A DNA stretch of 64,000 nt from a virus: IMG/VR virus record IMGVR_UViG_3300020084_000003, positions 220,777 through 284,776 of that record; one strand, written 5' to 3'. Below the pieces are notes generated by a model that was given only the letters and a program-made list of their open reading frames with translations, made no database searches and was not told where the DNA came from. Shown here piece after piece: positions 45,750 through 52,885 of this stretch; the stretch's first letter is position 1; each line of letters opens with the position of its first letter. The position numbers and the translations under genes are program-made.

Positions 45750-45835
45750 TGGCGGTTCAGGCAGGACTTGAACCTGCACCCTTTTCGGACACCGGGCTTT
45801 TTACCCGGCGATGGCTACCATTTCATCACCGAACC
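45750..45835 (-). tRNA. class II tRNA with odd loop (Leu-like body)
   Basis: Acceptor GGTTCGG/CTGAACC, D arm with TGGTAG, anticodon stem CCGGG/CCCGG, long variable arm GTCCGAAAAGGGT, T arm GCAGG/CCTGC, G73, CCA encoded. The loop is TAAAAAG: no U33, nominal anticodon AAA. Body and variable arm resemble tRNA-Leu. Confidence 0.65.
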
Positions 45836-45843
45836 GTTATTAT

Positions 45844-45851
45844 CATAAATA
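45844..45851 (+). promoter_or_regulatory. late-type promoter variant
   Basis: CATAAATA, one base from the late consensus, 31 nt before the nuclease gene at 45882. Confidence 0.4.
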
Positions 45852-45881
45852 GTATTATTAACTTATAACAGGAAATAACAG

Positions 45882-46238
45882 ATGAAACTTTATACATACA
45901 AAATATCAGTAGAACGTGTTGTCGATGGTGACACTATCGTTGCCATGATTGATCTAGGATTTCACACTTTTATTAAAGAACATGTGAGATTGTATGATGT
46001 TGACACACCAGAAGTATTCGGCAGATATGCAGAACCAAGAGGAAAACTTGCTACTGAATTCACCGACACATGGCTTCGCGGGGATGACCCGGACGCACCA
46101 TTTTTAAAAGGTCTTATCATGGACTCTAGAAAATATGATGCCCGTGAGAAATACGGTCGTAGTCTTGGAGAAATTTTCCGTCCAAACGATCCTATCAGTC
46201 TAAATCAAGCTCTTAAAAATGCAGGACACGAAAAATAA
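45882..46238 (+). CDS. thermonuclease-like (SNase) protein
   Basis: 118 residues of the staphylococcal nuclease fold: VERVVDGDTIVAMIDLG with the metal Asp at residue 14, VRLYDVDTPEVFG with the catalytic Arg and Asp, and EKYGRSLGEIF with the second catalytic Arg. Slightly shorter than the family at the C terminus, ending NAGHEK. No signal peptide, so it probably acts inside the cell on DNA or RNA. SD AGGA. Confidence 0.88.
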   Translation: MKLYTYKISVERVVDGDTIVAMIDLGFHTFIKEHVRLYDVDTPEVFGRYAEPRGKLATEFTDTWLRGDDPDAPFLKGLIMDSRKYDAREKYGRSLGEIFRPNDPISLNQALKNAGHEK

Positions 46239-46241
46239 TAT

Positions 46242-46484
46242 TTAACAAATAATATTATTTACTTCCATGCCGTATTCTTTAAAATCTTCGAACGTTGTAG
46301 CTTCACTTTGGATGTTCATTATAAACATTTTCTCGCCAATAGTTCTACCGTGATTGTCTTTCATTACAATATATATGGTAGGACAATGGCTGTCATCTAA
46401 TGAATTATTCAAGGCTAAATCTGTAGCCCATGTTTCTAAATCAAAAACTAGCTTGTCGGCTTTAATATTCATATTCATATTCAA
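46242..46484 (-). CDS. hypothetical protein
   Basis: 80 residues; several alternative Met starts (MNMNMN). Overlaps the next gene by 4 nt. No family recognised. Confidence 0.5.
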   Translation of the reverse strand: MNMNMNIKADKLVFDLETWATDLALNNSLDDSHCPTIYIVMKDNHGRTIGEKMFIMNIQSEATTFEDFKEYGMEVNNIIC

Positions 46485-46885
46485 CCCTCTTTTACCTCTT
46501 CCAGCATATCATCTGGGAAATATTCATCCTGTCTTACATCATCTTTATCAAACCACGTGCATCGCATTGTCGTTCCATATGACGCTGTTATGCCTTCTGC
46601 ACCAGTTCTAGGATATACCATCATTACAGGACCACCAGATTTTAAACGGGCTTTAATCGGTTCTTTAATATCTTTGATACGCATTTCAACACTCTTAGAC
46701 TCTAATTTTTTAGGTTGTAACATAGATTTCATTTCACTTCCAATAAATTCCAAAGCATGTTCTATAGTTGGCCTTTCACCGTCAGGAAATTGAAAGTAAA
46801 AGCTATAGTCGTTTATTTTTAAAAATGCGTCAGAATCAAGATAGTCTACATCAACTATTTCATAGTAAAGTATCGTATTGCTCAT
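46481..46885 (-). CDS. hypothetical protein
   Basis: 134 residues, no family recognised. Beta-rich start (YYEIVDVDYLDS.AFLKINDYSFYF), then an acidic tail YFPDDMLEEVKEG. SD AAGGAA. Confidence 0.55.
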   Translation of the reverse strand: MSNTILYYEIVDVDYLDSDAFLKINDYSFYFQFPDGERPTIEHALEFIGSEMKSMLQPKKLESKSVEMRIKDIKEPIKARLKSGGPVMMVYPRTGAEGITASYGTTMRCTWFDKDDVRQDEYFPDDMLEEVKEG

Positions 46886-46951
46886 TTGATTTCCTTCACT
46901 GTTAAATCAGGCTTTTCATTTCAGTCATCATGTTTTTGTCTACACCAAATC

Positions 46952-47173
46952 TCATGGTTTGTTATCTAAAAGATATTTTTTACCAGCTTCACTTACAATA
47001 ATCTCTTTTTCAGAGTTTATCTCCATGAGTCCGCGTTCTACTAAACCTGCAATTCTTGGACCTCGGATATCACCATTATTTTTCAAAGTGAAACCTTTTG
47101 GTCCAAATAATTCTTCGTATCTCAGAACTCCACTCAAAAACCAATATTCTTTAAGTTCTTTCTTACTCAGCAT
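46952..47173 (-). CDS. small winged-helix-like protein
   Basis: 73 residues. Helix, then RGPRIAGLVERGLMEINSEKEIIVSEAGKKYL, a classic recognition helix plus wing pattern. Probably a DNA-binding regulator; family not assigned. Overlaps the next gene by 11 nt. Confidence 0.55.
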   Translation of the reverse strand: MLSKKELKEYWFLSGVLRYEELFGPKGFTLKNNGDIRGPRIAGLVERGLMEINSEKEIIVSEAGKKYLLDNKP

Positions 47174-47564
47174 CAGTCTCGCCTAATTCTTTTTTCAATT
47201 TCTCAAGCTGCTTTAGCTTCTTTTCTCTAGCCTTTGCCTCACGGGCTTCTTTTGCTTTTCTGGCTGCATTTTCACGCTCTTGTTTGGCTTTTTCTTCTTT
47301 TTCTAGATACTTCTCATAGTCGTCAAATATTTCTTTTACTTCTTCATCTTCGACTTCTCTGATTATTACTATCTGAGTTTCACCATATTTTTTCTTTTCA
47401 TTGTAAATTCTAACCGCAGTTTGAAGTCTATTTAACTCTTCCCAATTCAATTCCATAGTTTTAAAATCAGATAGCAAGGCTACGAAAACACTGGAATAGT
47501 CGTCGTAGTAATCTCCGTTAAATTTTTGAGATAGAGATACTAATTTTATCTTAAATTTTTCCAT
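47163..47564 (-). CDS. coiled-coil protein
   Basis: 133 residues. The second half is a Lys/Glu/Ala-rich coiled coil (YEKYLEKEEKAKQERENAA and onward). The N-terminal half is globular. Function unknown. Confidence 0.55.
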   Translation of the reverse strand: MEKFKIKLVSLSQKFNGDYYDDYSSVFVALLSDFKTMELNWEELNRLQTAVRIYNEKKKYGETQIVIIREVEDEEVKEIFDDYEKYLEKEEKAKQERENAARKAKEAREAKAREKKLKQLEKLKKELGETDAE

Positions 47565-47612
47565 AATTAATCTCCCACTGTATTTCAGATAAGAACTATC
47601 TGTTATACCACA

Positions 47613-47801
47613 TCATCCCTTTCCATCATAATCCACAAGAAAAGGTTTTAATCTTTCAGCCAACTCTCGCAGAGGAATTTCTACCTTGGAAATGTCAGCA
47701 TAAATCTGCCCTTCTTCTTGAACAGACAAACAAATTTGAAGTGCAGGCTCTTTGGACCATTCAGAAATTACAAAGTTATAGTTCAGGTCTTGCCAACTCA
47801 T
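47613..47801 (-). CDS. hypothetical protein
   Basis: Start MSWQDLNYNF is chosen because AAAGG lies upstream and longer frames overlap the next gene. 62 residues, no family recognised. Confidence 0.5.
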   Translation of the reverse strand: MSWQDLNYNFVISEWSKEPALQICLSVQEEGQIYADISKVEIPLRELAERLKPFLVDYDGKG

Positions 47802-47817
47802 ATTTCTACCTTTCTTA

Positions 47818-48189
47818 TCACAACACCCTCTCAAATTGAGATGTTCCCATTCTAATATAGTATTCACCATTAATCTCAGAAATATAATAAAGAGCGTCAT
47901 ATTGTGGCTTTATAATCAGATCATCATCTAATTTCTTTCTGTAACAAAGAAACACTTCTCTATCCATTTTCTTTTTTTCTTTATCCAAGAAGAAAGAAAG
48001 TCCAGTAGGACTAGTAGCAAAAAACTTAAATTTTTCAATTACAGGGTGATCCATCACCAATTTTTCCTCTCCACTATTGATATATTCAGAATTTTTCTCT
48101 ATCATATATCTCCAAGAATCATATGTATTGATATGTGTTCTAATATCTTGTATCGCTTCAAGACTAATATCAAAATTTTGATGAAACAC
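47818..48189 (-). CDS. hypothetical protein
   Basis: 123 residues, no family recognised; mostly helical N-terminal half, then ATSPTGLSFFLDKEKKKMDREVFLCYRKK. SD AAGGAG. Confidence 0.55.
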   Translation of the reverse strand: MFHQNFDISLEAIQDIRTHINTYDSWRYMIEKNSEYINSGEEKLVMDHPVIEKFKFFATSPTGLSFFLDKEKKKMDREVFLCYRKKLDDDLIIKPQYDALYYISEINGEYYIRMGTSQFERVL

Positions 48190-48208
48190 TAGAAATCTCC
48201 TTAAATAT

Positions 48209-48298
48209 TGGCGGATACAGAGGGAGTCGAACCCCCACGAGTCGTTAGCTCCTAACGCATTTCAAGTGCGCGGCCACCGCCAGTTGGCTTGTGTATCC
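48209..48298 (-). tRNA. tRNA-Ser(TGA)
   Basis: Class II: acceptor GGATACA/TGTATCC, anticodon stem CGCA/TGCG with loop CTTGAAA, variable arm, T arm GGGGG/CCCTC, G73, CCA encoded. The D loop is long. Confidence 0.9.
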
Positions 48299-48455
48299 GT
48301 AAAATCTTCGACTGATACCACGCTTCTATCTTGACTGCCCGCCGCAGGCATCTCCCCATCCGAGGTCCGGTGCGTTTTTCTGTGTAAATAACCACACTTC
48401 AATCGTCGGGGCGCAACCCACTGACTAGCGGCTTATCATTTCCGCGCGTTCTTAT
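48299..48455 (-). ncRNA. candidate structured RNA upstream of tRNA-Ser
   Basis: About 150 nt, GC-richer than surroundings, between the promoter at 48456 and tRNA-Ser(TGA), with local helices such as TGTGG..TTACACA. No plausible protein frame. Confidence 0.5.
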
Positions 48456-48484
48456 CTTATAGCACTGATTCGTGCCTGTGTCAA
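48456..48484 (-). promoter_or_regulatory. sigma70-type promoter
   Basis: TTGACA, 17 nt, TATAAG on the minus strand, directing the RNA at 48299-48455 and tRNA-Ser(TGA). Confidence 0.8.
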
Positions 48485-48495
48485 TAAGTAAATAA

Positions 48496-48570
48496 TGGAG
48501 CGGGTAGTGAGAAATCGAACCCACTTCTTATGATTGGCAATCATATGTAATACCTATATACGATACCCGC
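48496..48570 (-). tRNA. tRNA-Gly(GCC)
   Basis: Acceptor GCGGGTA/TACCCGC, anticodon stem TATGA/TCATA with loop TTGCCAA, T73, CCA encoded. T loop is 8 nt (TTCGATTT). Confidence 0.88.
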
Positions 48571-48576
48571 AAAAAA

Positions 48577-49080
48577 TTATTCATTATAGCTAAATTTTCT
48601 AGCTGCTTTAGAAATGTTAGTATGATGGACATTGAACATTTCTCCTAATTCTCTTGAAGAATATTTTCCACCATTTTTCTTTGCATTTTTAATTATAAAC
48701 TCAACTTGTTCTTCTGTTAGCTTAGAACCAGAATTTTTTATTCGTTTTTTAGCTTTATTTAACCCCATCTTAAAAGCGTGTTGAACATTTTCTTTCCCTG
48801 TAACCCATTCTAGATTAGAAACAATATTATTATTCTTATTCCCATCTTTATGATTTACCTCTGGTAAGTCATTTAAATTATCAATGAACGCCATTGCAAC
48901 TAAACGATGTATTCTAAAACATTTACATACTCCCTCTACTCTAGTAGATAATACAGAATATCCAGACTTAACCTTACCTTGTTTTAAAATCTTATTCGTT
49001 CTTTTAGAAAATACTCGCCCCATATTGGAAATTATGAATATGGTTTCATAACCAACAACATCTTTCCAAATTTCTTTCAT
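48577..49080 (-). CDS. NUMOD4-HNH homing endonuclease
   Basis: 167 residues. NUMOD4 start (EIWKDVVGYETIFIISNMGRVFS), HNH core RIHRLVAMAFI and EVNHKDGNKNNNIVSNLEWVTGKEN, and a C-terminal helix-turn-helix (YSSRELGEMFNVHHTNISKAARK). A free-standing homing endonuclease placed between tRNA-Gly and the mini-tRNA element. Confidence 0.9.
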   Translation of the reverse strand: MKEIWKDVVGYETIFIISNMGRVFSKRTNKILKQGKVKSGYSVLSTRVEGVCKCFRIHRLVAMAFIDNLNDLPEVNHKDGNKNNNIVSNLEWVTGKENVQHAFKMGLNKAKKRIKNSGSKLTEEQVEFIIKNAKKNGGKYSSRELGEMFNVHHTNISKAARKFSYNE

Positions 49081-49101
49081 TTCATCTTCCTTTTTATTTT
49101 C

Positions 49102-49187
49102 AGGATGTTATAATTTACGGAATCGAACCGTTTCGTTTTGATTTGAAGTCAAAATTTTATCCAAAGATAAATTGCTGCAAACATCCT
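49102..49187 (-). ncRNA. CAGCAA element enclosing a mini-tRNA with UCA anticodon
   Basis: Outer stem AGGATGTT/AACATCCT (8 bp) with motif AGGATGTTTGCAGCAA (49172-49187) and TGAA after the 3' strand. Inside, in normal order: acceptor-like AATTT/AAATT, a tiny D-like hairpin TATC-TTTG-GATA, an anticodon arm TTTTGA/TCAAAA with loop CTTCAAA (anticodon TCA), and T arm ACGG-TTCGATT-CCGT. About 62 nt. A UCA anticodon would read UGA. Confidence 0.6.
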
Positions 49188-49190
49188 ATT

Positions 49191-49412
49191 TTATTCTACG
49201 ATAACAACTTCTTTTACACCGCCAAGAATATCATCTCTTTTATTGAAATCTTGGATTACACTTTCATAATTTTCAACCCTTAAAATCTTGCTTTTCTGGA
49301 TATAATGTTTACCATCAACAATTTTTCCACCCGGTGAGTAGTATTCAAGAGCATTATAAAGTTGTCCAAAGTAAGTTTTCTCCGGTTTAGGATAATCAGT
49401 TTCATACCCCAT
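49191..49412 (-). CDS. hypothetical protein
   Basis: 73 residues, no family recognised. Starts MGYETDYPKPEKTYF, 2 nt after the small gene at 49415. Confidence 0.5.
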   Translation of the reverse strand: MGYETDYPKPEKTYFGQLYNALEYYSPGGKIVDGKHYIQKSKILRVENYESVIQDFNKRDDILGGVKEVVIVE

Positions 49413-49414
49413 AG

Positions 49415-49495
49415 TTATTCACCGTAAAGCTCTTTTTCATATGCTTCCCAATCAAACTTTCCTTCTTCATAATAAATCTCCTTGTAAGAAAACAT
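49415..49495 (-). CDS. 26-residue small protein
   Basis: Frame MFSYKEIYYEEGKFDWEAYE ending KELYGE then stop, 2 nt before the next gene. The aromatic/acidic composition looks coding; no clear SD. Confidence 0.4.
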   Translation of the reverse strand: MFSYKEIYYEEGKFDWEAYEKELYGE

Positions 49496-49670
49496 AAGCT
49501 TTATACACCAAACTGCTTTCAATACAGCTTCGGACAACCAACCGATCCTCTAGCTTCTCAGGCTAGTGTGCGTTTATGCTATTAGGGTAGCATGGTCCAT
49601 ATTCGCTTGTCAAGTGTCATTTTGAACCCTAACTCAAAACGAACTCTATATGTTTTCTTATAAAGAGATT

Positions 49671-49865
49671 TCACTCTTCATAGTCTAATCTATACATTTT
49701 TATACTTTCATCTGTATTTCTAATGAAATTTACAGTAGGTCCAAGGTTTCTCTTCCTATCCATATTGTTTTCTTCATTGTGATTATACAAATCTTGTTCT
49801 ATAGATTTTGCTATTTTTCTAATTTCTCTTAGCTTTCTATCTACTTGCTTTGGAACATTAGGCAT
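49671..49865 (-). CDS. small basic protein
   Basis: 64 residues, Arg/Lys-rich (VDRKLREIRKIAKSIEQ), no family recognised. Follows the next gene with a 2-nt gap. Confidence 0.5.
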   Translation of the reverse strand: MPNVPKQVDRKLREIRKIAKSIEQDLYNHNEENNMDRKRNLGPTVNFIRNTDESIKMYRLDYEE

Positions 49866-49867
49866 AT

Positions 49868-50062
49868 CTATTCTCTATTTTTAATACTCTTTTCAATTTC
49901 CAAAAATATTTCTTTTCGTATTTCTTCGTGTAAAGTTTGCATAAGAAGATCATTATTATAAGCTTGTATCATGGCATCATATTCTTCATGAGTATAATCT
50001 TTATAAAACCTTCCAGTATGATCCTCATAAACTCTTATCATACCATTTTCTAATTCTTCCAT
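49868..50062 (-). CDS. hypothetical protein
   Basis: Start MEELENGMIR chosen for its GAGG SD. 64 residues with HTGRFYKDYTHEEYDAM and a helical tail. No family recognised. Confidence 0.5.
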   Translation of the reverse strand: MEELENGMIRVYEDHTGRFYKDYTHEEYDAMIQAYNNDLLMQTLHEEIRKEIFLEIEKSIKNRE

Positions 50063-50111
50063 GATAAACCTCATAATATATAGCTAACGATAAAAAATTG
50101 TTTAAAATCAA

Positions 50112-50189
50112 TGGTCTGGGCGGCTGGATTCGAACCAGCGTTTTCTTGTTTCCAAAACAAGCGGATTAACCAGACTTTCCCACGCCCAG
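50112..50189 (-). tRNA. tRNA-Pro(TGG)
   Basis: Acceptor CTGGGCG/CGCCCAG, anticodon stem CTTGT/ACAAG with loop TTTGGAA, T arm GCTGG/CCAGC, CCA encoded. Confidence 0.93.
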
Positions 50190-50308
50190 ATTAATAGTCT
50201 ATGTGCAGAATAAATCCGTCATTTCTATCGGTTTCCAAATGGACTATATTCATTTGGCCTATCCTTTTCTGTGAAAACTCGCTACCCACGTAAGGATGTG
50301 GACGATAT

Positions 50309-50383
50309 TGGAGCGGGTAGCGGGAAATCGAACCCGCACATTCTGATTGGAAATCAGACAGGCTACCACTACATCATACCCGC
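50309..50383 (-). tRNA. tRNA-Gly(TCC)
   Basis: Acceptor GCGGGTA/TACCCGC, anticodon stem TCTGA/TCAGA with loop TTTCCAA, T arm GCGGG/CCCGC with an 8-nt loop, T73, CCA encoded. Confidence 0.92.
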
Positions 50384-50397
50384 ATATGAGCAATTAT

Positions 50398-50628
50398 TTA
50401 CTCAATTTTATTATCAATGGCTTCTATAATATCTTCATTGGAAGGTTTATAGTCCCATTCAACCCTGTAACTTGTTACAGTATTTGCATTTCTTTCTTCC
50501 CATTCCAAAATGTATGGTCCAAAGAACACATATTTGCGTCTAACGCTTTTCTTCAAATAGTCTAACGCCATATCTTTAGGGTCAGGAAGTTCATTATATG
50601 TGATAAACTTTTTCATATCAGACCTCAA
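50398..50628 (-). CDS. hypothetical protein, related to 51204 product
   Basis: 76 residues. RVEWDYKPSNEDIIEAIDNKIE matches the REWDHKPSDEEIYDFVYE segment of the 51204 protein, so the two share a small domain. Overlaps the next gene by 4 nt. Confidence 0.55.
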   Translation of the reverse strand: MRSDMKKFITYNELPDPKDMALDYLKKSVRRKYVFFGPYILEWEERNANTVTSYRVEWDYKPSNEDIIEAIDNKIE

Positions 50629-51026
50629 ACTATTGGTTGTGGAATTGGATCGCCTTTGTTGATTATTGCGAAACTTTTCTTTTCACCCTTAAAGTTATAG
50701 TAATAACATTTATATTTGTTTTCACCATCGTCTTCGACATAAACAAGAATTTTTCTTGGCGAACCAAGATCAAATTCACTGTGATATTCAAATTCTACCG
50801 GAAGTGGCTTATTCTCGACTTTTCTAATAGCTTCTTCTATTTCATGAATATACATTTTGAATATAGCCTGATATATACTATCATCAGTTATCATTTCCAG
50901 TTTAACTGGATCAATGATATCAACTTCACATTCAATAGACTTGTCTTCTGGTCCAGATATTTTTAATTTGTGACTTTCCTTATCCAGAACCATTTCATAA
51001 TTTTTACGCATTAATCTATATATCAT
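50625..51026 (-). CDS. hypothetical protein
   Basis: 133 residues, no family recognised. Mostly beta-rich with alternating charged residues. Starts MIYRLMRKNYEMVLDKE 19 nt after an aberrant tRNA-like gene. Confidence 0.55.
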   Translation of the reverse strand: MIYRLMRKNYEMVLDKESHKLKISGPEDKSIECEVDIIDPVKLEMITDDSIYQAIFKMYIHEIEEAIRKVENKPLPVEFEYHSEFDLGSPRKILVYVEDDGENKYKCYYYNFKGEKKSFAIINKGDPIPQPIV

Positions 51027-51044
51027 ATATAAAACCTCATTTAA

Positions 51045-51173
51045 TGGTGTCTAGGGTTGGACTTGAACCAACATCTACTCTAAAAGCCTTGCTGCTTTAT
51101 AATGGAGCGATACAACCATATTGTTTCAATGGTAGGGCTTACCTTTCGCCCAATTTTACGTATACACCCAGAC
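51045..51173 (-). tRNA. tRNA-like gene with large central insertion
   Basis: Acceptor GTCTGGG/CCTAGAC pairs 7/7 (one G-U), T arm GTTGG/CCAAC with loop TTCAAGT, A73, CCA encoded. The length is 129 nt instead of about 76; the centre holds hairpins GGGC-GAAAGGTAA-GCCC and CC-ATTG-AAA-CAAT-AT-GG and a CAGCAA box. No anticodon could be assigned; possibly an intron-containing tRNA. Confidence 0.55.
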
Positions 51174-51188
51174 TTATTTAATGCACCC

Positions 51189-51217
51189 ACTATACTGCAT
51201 GTCTCATAGGTTGTCAA
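51189..51217 (-). promoter_or_regulatory. sigma70-type promoter
   Basis: TTGACA, 17 nt, TATAGT on the minus strand, 16 nt before the tRNA-like gene at 51045. Confidence 0.8.
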
Positions 51218-51737
51218 GAAGTTTTTCAGGCTCTTTTTCAAGATCATCAAATTTATGATAAACTCCTTTTACATACATACCATCACATGAGCTAACTTTA
51301 TAAGACACAGATTTGACTTCTTTTCTAGTCATGTATTTAGGTTTACCGTAGACTTCGTAAACAAAATCATAAATCTCTTCGTCAGATGGTTTGTGGTCCC
51401 ATTCTCTTTTGTGATTGTGTGTCACTCTGAAAATTTCTCCAAAAATCTCCCAACCGCCACGACCGTCAAGAGGATTGAAGCCTTTCACATTAACGTCTAT
51501 AGCATATTTTACTTTTCTAAAAATACCACCACTCTTTTTGACACTAGATTTAAAGTCTTTAAAATAAACTTCATACCGACCACGTTCTATTTCATCCACT
51601 TTATCATTACTGGCTTTCATCCTGTCTGCCATGTCTTGGCAAACCTGTTTAAGCTCTTCTCTTTTTTTATCGTTTTTTGATTGTCTTTTATTTAATTTAG
51701 AATTTAGTCTTTGTAGTCTTTCTTCACTTAAACTCAT
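51204..51737 (-). CDS. hypothetical protein
   Basis: 177 residues. Basic coiled N terminus (LQRLNSKLNKRQSKNDKKRE), a globular middle, and the REWDHKPSDEEIYDFV segment shared with the 50398 product. Function unknown. The gene begins 25 nt after the CAGCAA element at 51762. Confidence 0.55.
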   Translation of the reverse strand: MSLSEERLQRLNSKLNKRQSKNDKKREELKQVCQDMADRMKASNDKVDEIERGRYEVYFKDFKSSVKKSGGIFRKVKYAIDVNVKGFNPLDGRGGWEIFGEIFRVTHNHKREWDHKPSDEEIYDFVYEVYGKPKYMTRKEVKSVSYKVSSCDGMYVKGVYHKFDDLEKEPEKLLDNL

Positions 51738-51761
51738 GACATATCTCCAATATTATTTACA

Positions 51762-51864
51762 GGGTTATCTTGATTTTCAAATCCAAATTGAAATTGTTTA
51801 GTTGCGGAACTAACCCTTATTTTTGAACCCAACCAGTGCGCCGTAGCTGACTATAATGTTGGGG
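51762..51864 (-). ncRNA. CAGCAA element variant (CCGCAA), no tRNA insert
   Basis: Hairpin AACCCAAC/GTTGGGG (51826-51864), motif AAGGGTTAGTTCCGCAA (51802-51818), closing ATAACCC (51762-51768) followed by TGTAA. Insert of about 33 nt is A/T-rich without tRNA parts. Confidence 0.5.
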
Positions 51865-51898
51865 CGTCCCGCTATTAAGCTAGGACTTTTTTAATTAA

Positions 51899-51974
51899 TG
51901 GTGGGTAGGGAGAGAATCGAACTCTCATTTGTGGGACTTCAATCCACCGTGGGCACCAGCATCACCACCTACCC
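51899..51974 (-). tRNA. tRNA-Phe(GAA)
   Basis: Acceptor GGGTAGG/CCTACCC, D stem GTG/CAC, anticodon stem GTGGA/CCCAC with A31-C39 mismatch, loop TTGAAGT, T arm GAGAG/CTCTC, A73, CCA encoded. Confidence 0.82.
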
Positions 51975-51978
51975 ATTT

Positions 51979-52003
51979 AAAAAGAGGCTATAAAAGCCCC
52001 TTT
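51979..52003 (-). terminator. rho-independent terminator
   Basis: GGGGCT-TTTAT-AGCCTC followed by TTTTT on the minus strand, after the exported-protein gene at 52030. Confidence 0.8.
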
Positions 52004-52029
52004 CCAAATTTCTAAAATTTATTCTAGTA

Positions 52030-52698
52030 TTAGTTTCTAACTACAGCATTCAACTCTAGTTTTCCACAACTTCCCAAATCAACTGTCACTGGAACATGTT
52101 GACCATTTTCCAATTCACCACTGGCTTCGACTACAAAAATGTCAGTCAAATCAGTATCAATGATATGCTCTTGACCGGCAGCTAGAACATACTCTTGTTC
52201 TACCTCAGTATGGTCATTAACACCATGTGTAGTAGTTACAGTTGTGTCATTTGTAGCAACTTGTGCATTTGTTGCTTCTGTTTCATTATTACCATTTCCA
52301 AATATGTTTGCAAAGAAACCGCCTTCATCATCAGATGATGACTCACTTGAAACCCTTTTTATTCTACATTCTTCGTCACCATTATTTCTGATAATCAAGA
52401 CAGGTTCATTTTCATCCACAGCTTCATCAGTAATAACTGTAGGCTCTGTCACGGCAGTTCCAACTGTTCCTGTTGTATCAACAGGTCCACCACCCAATGT
52501 GGTAGTTGCATTTGCGTCTGCATTAGTATCAGTATTCATATTATCGGCAGAATTTACTTCATTTGTAGTATCAACATCTGTCGTTTCCATTTGTTGTTCT
52601 ACTGTATAATCGGGATTATTTGTAGTTGATGCATCTTGCGCTATAGCACTTGTGGTTAGCAGCAATGATGCTCCCATAGCTATCATAATCTTATTCAT
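52030..52698 (-). CDS. exported low-complexity protein
   Basis: 222 residues. Clear signal peptide (MNKIMIAMGASLLLTTSAIAQ, cleavage after AIA). Residues 22-95 are Asn/Thr/Asp-rich and disordered; the C-terminal part (EQEYVLAAGQEHIIDT and onward) is beta-rich and ends with a GSCG motif, with one other Cys near 108. Probably periplasmic or surface-exposed. The signal peptide resembles that of the neighbouring barrel gene, suggesting a common source or role. Confidence 0.65.
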   Translation of the reverse strand: MNKIMIAMGASLLLTTSAIAQDASTTNNPDYTVEQQMETTDVDTTNEVNSADNMNTDTNADANATTTLGGGPVDTTGTVGTAVTEPTVITDEAVDENEPVLIIRNNGDEECRIKRVSSESSSDDEGGFFANIFGNGNNETEATNAQVATNDTTVTTTHGVNDHTEVEQEYVLAAGQEHIIDTDLTDIFVVEASGELENGQHVPVTVDLGSCGKLELNAVVRN

Positions 52699-52803
52699 CT
52701 AATTCTCCATTACTTTCTATATATCATCTTTTCTATGTTAGTCTTCATCGACTATAAGATAACACATACAAAGCAACAAAGTTCCTTATGTATTCAATTA
52801 TTT

Positions 52804-52835
52804 GGCCCTCGACTTCTTTTTAGAAACCGAGGGCC
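52804..52835 (-). terminator. GC-rich hairpin after outer-membrane gene
   Basis: GGCCCTCG and CGAGGGCC form an 8-bp stem around a 16-nt loop between the two exported-protein genes; no T run on the minus strand, so terminator function is tentative. Confidence 0.5.
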
Positions 52836-52885
52836 AGTGAAAACTAATCCTTGCGTCTTATAGCGCAGAGGGACTAGCCATATCC

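Noticed and set aside
49584-49613. Promoter-like TTGACA with TACCCT
   Set aside because: The -10 box is too far from consensus to list as a promoter.
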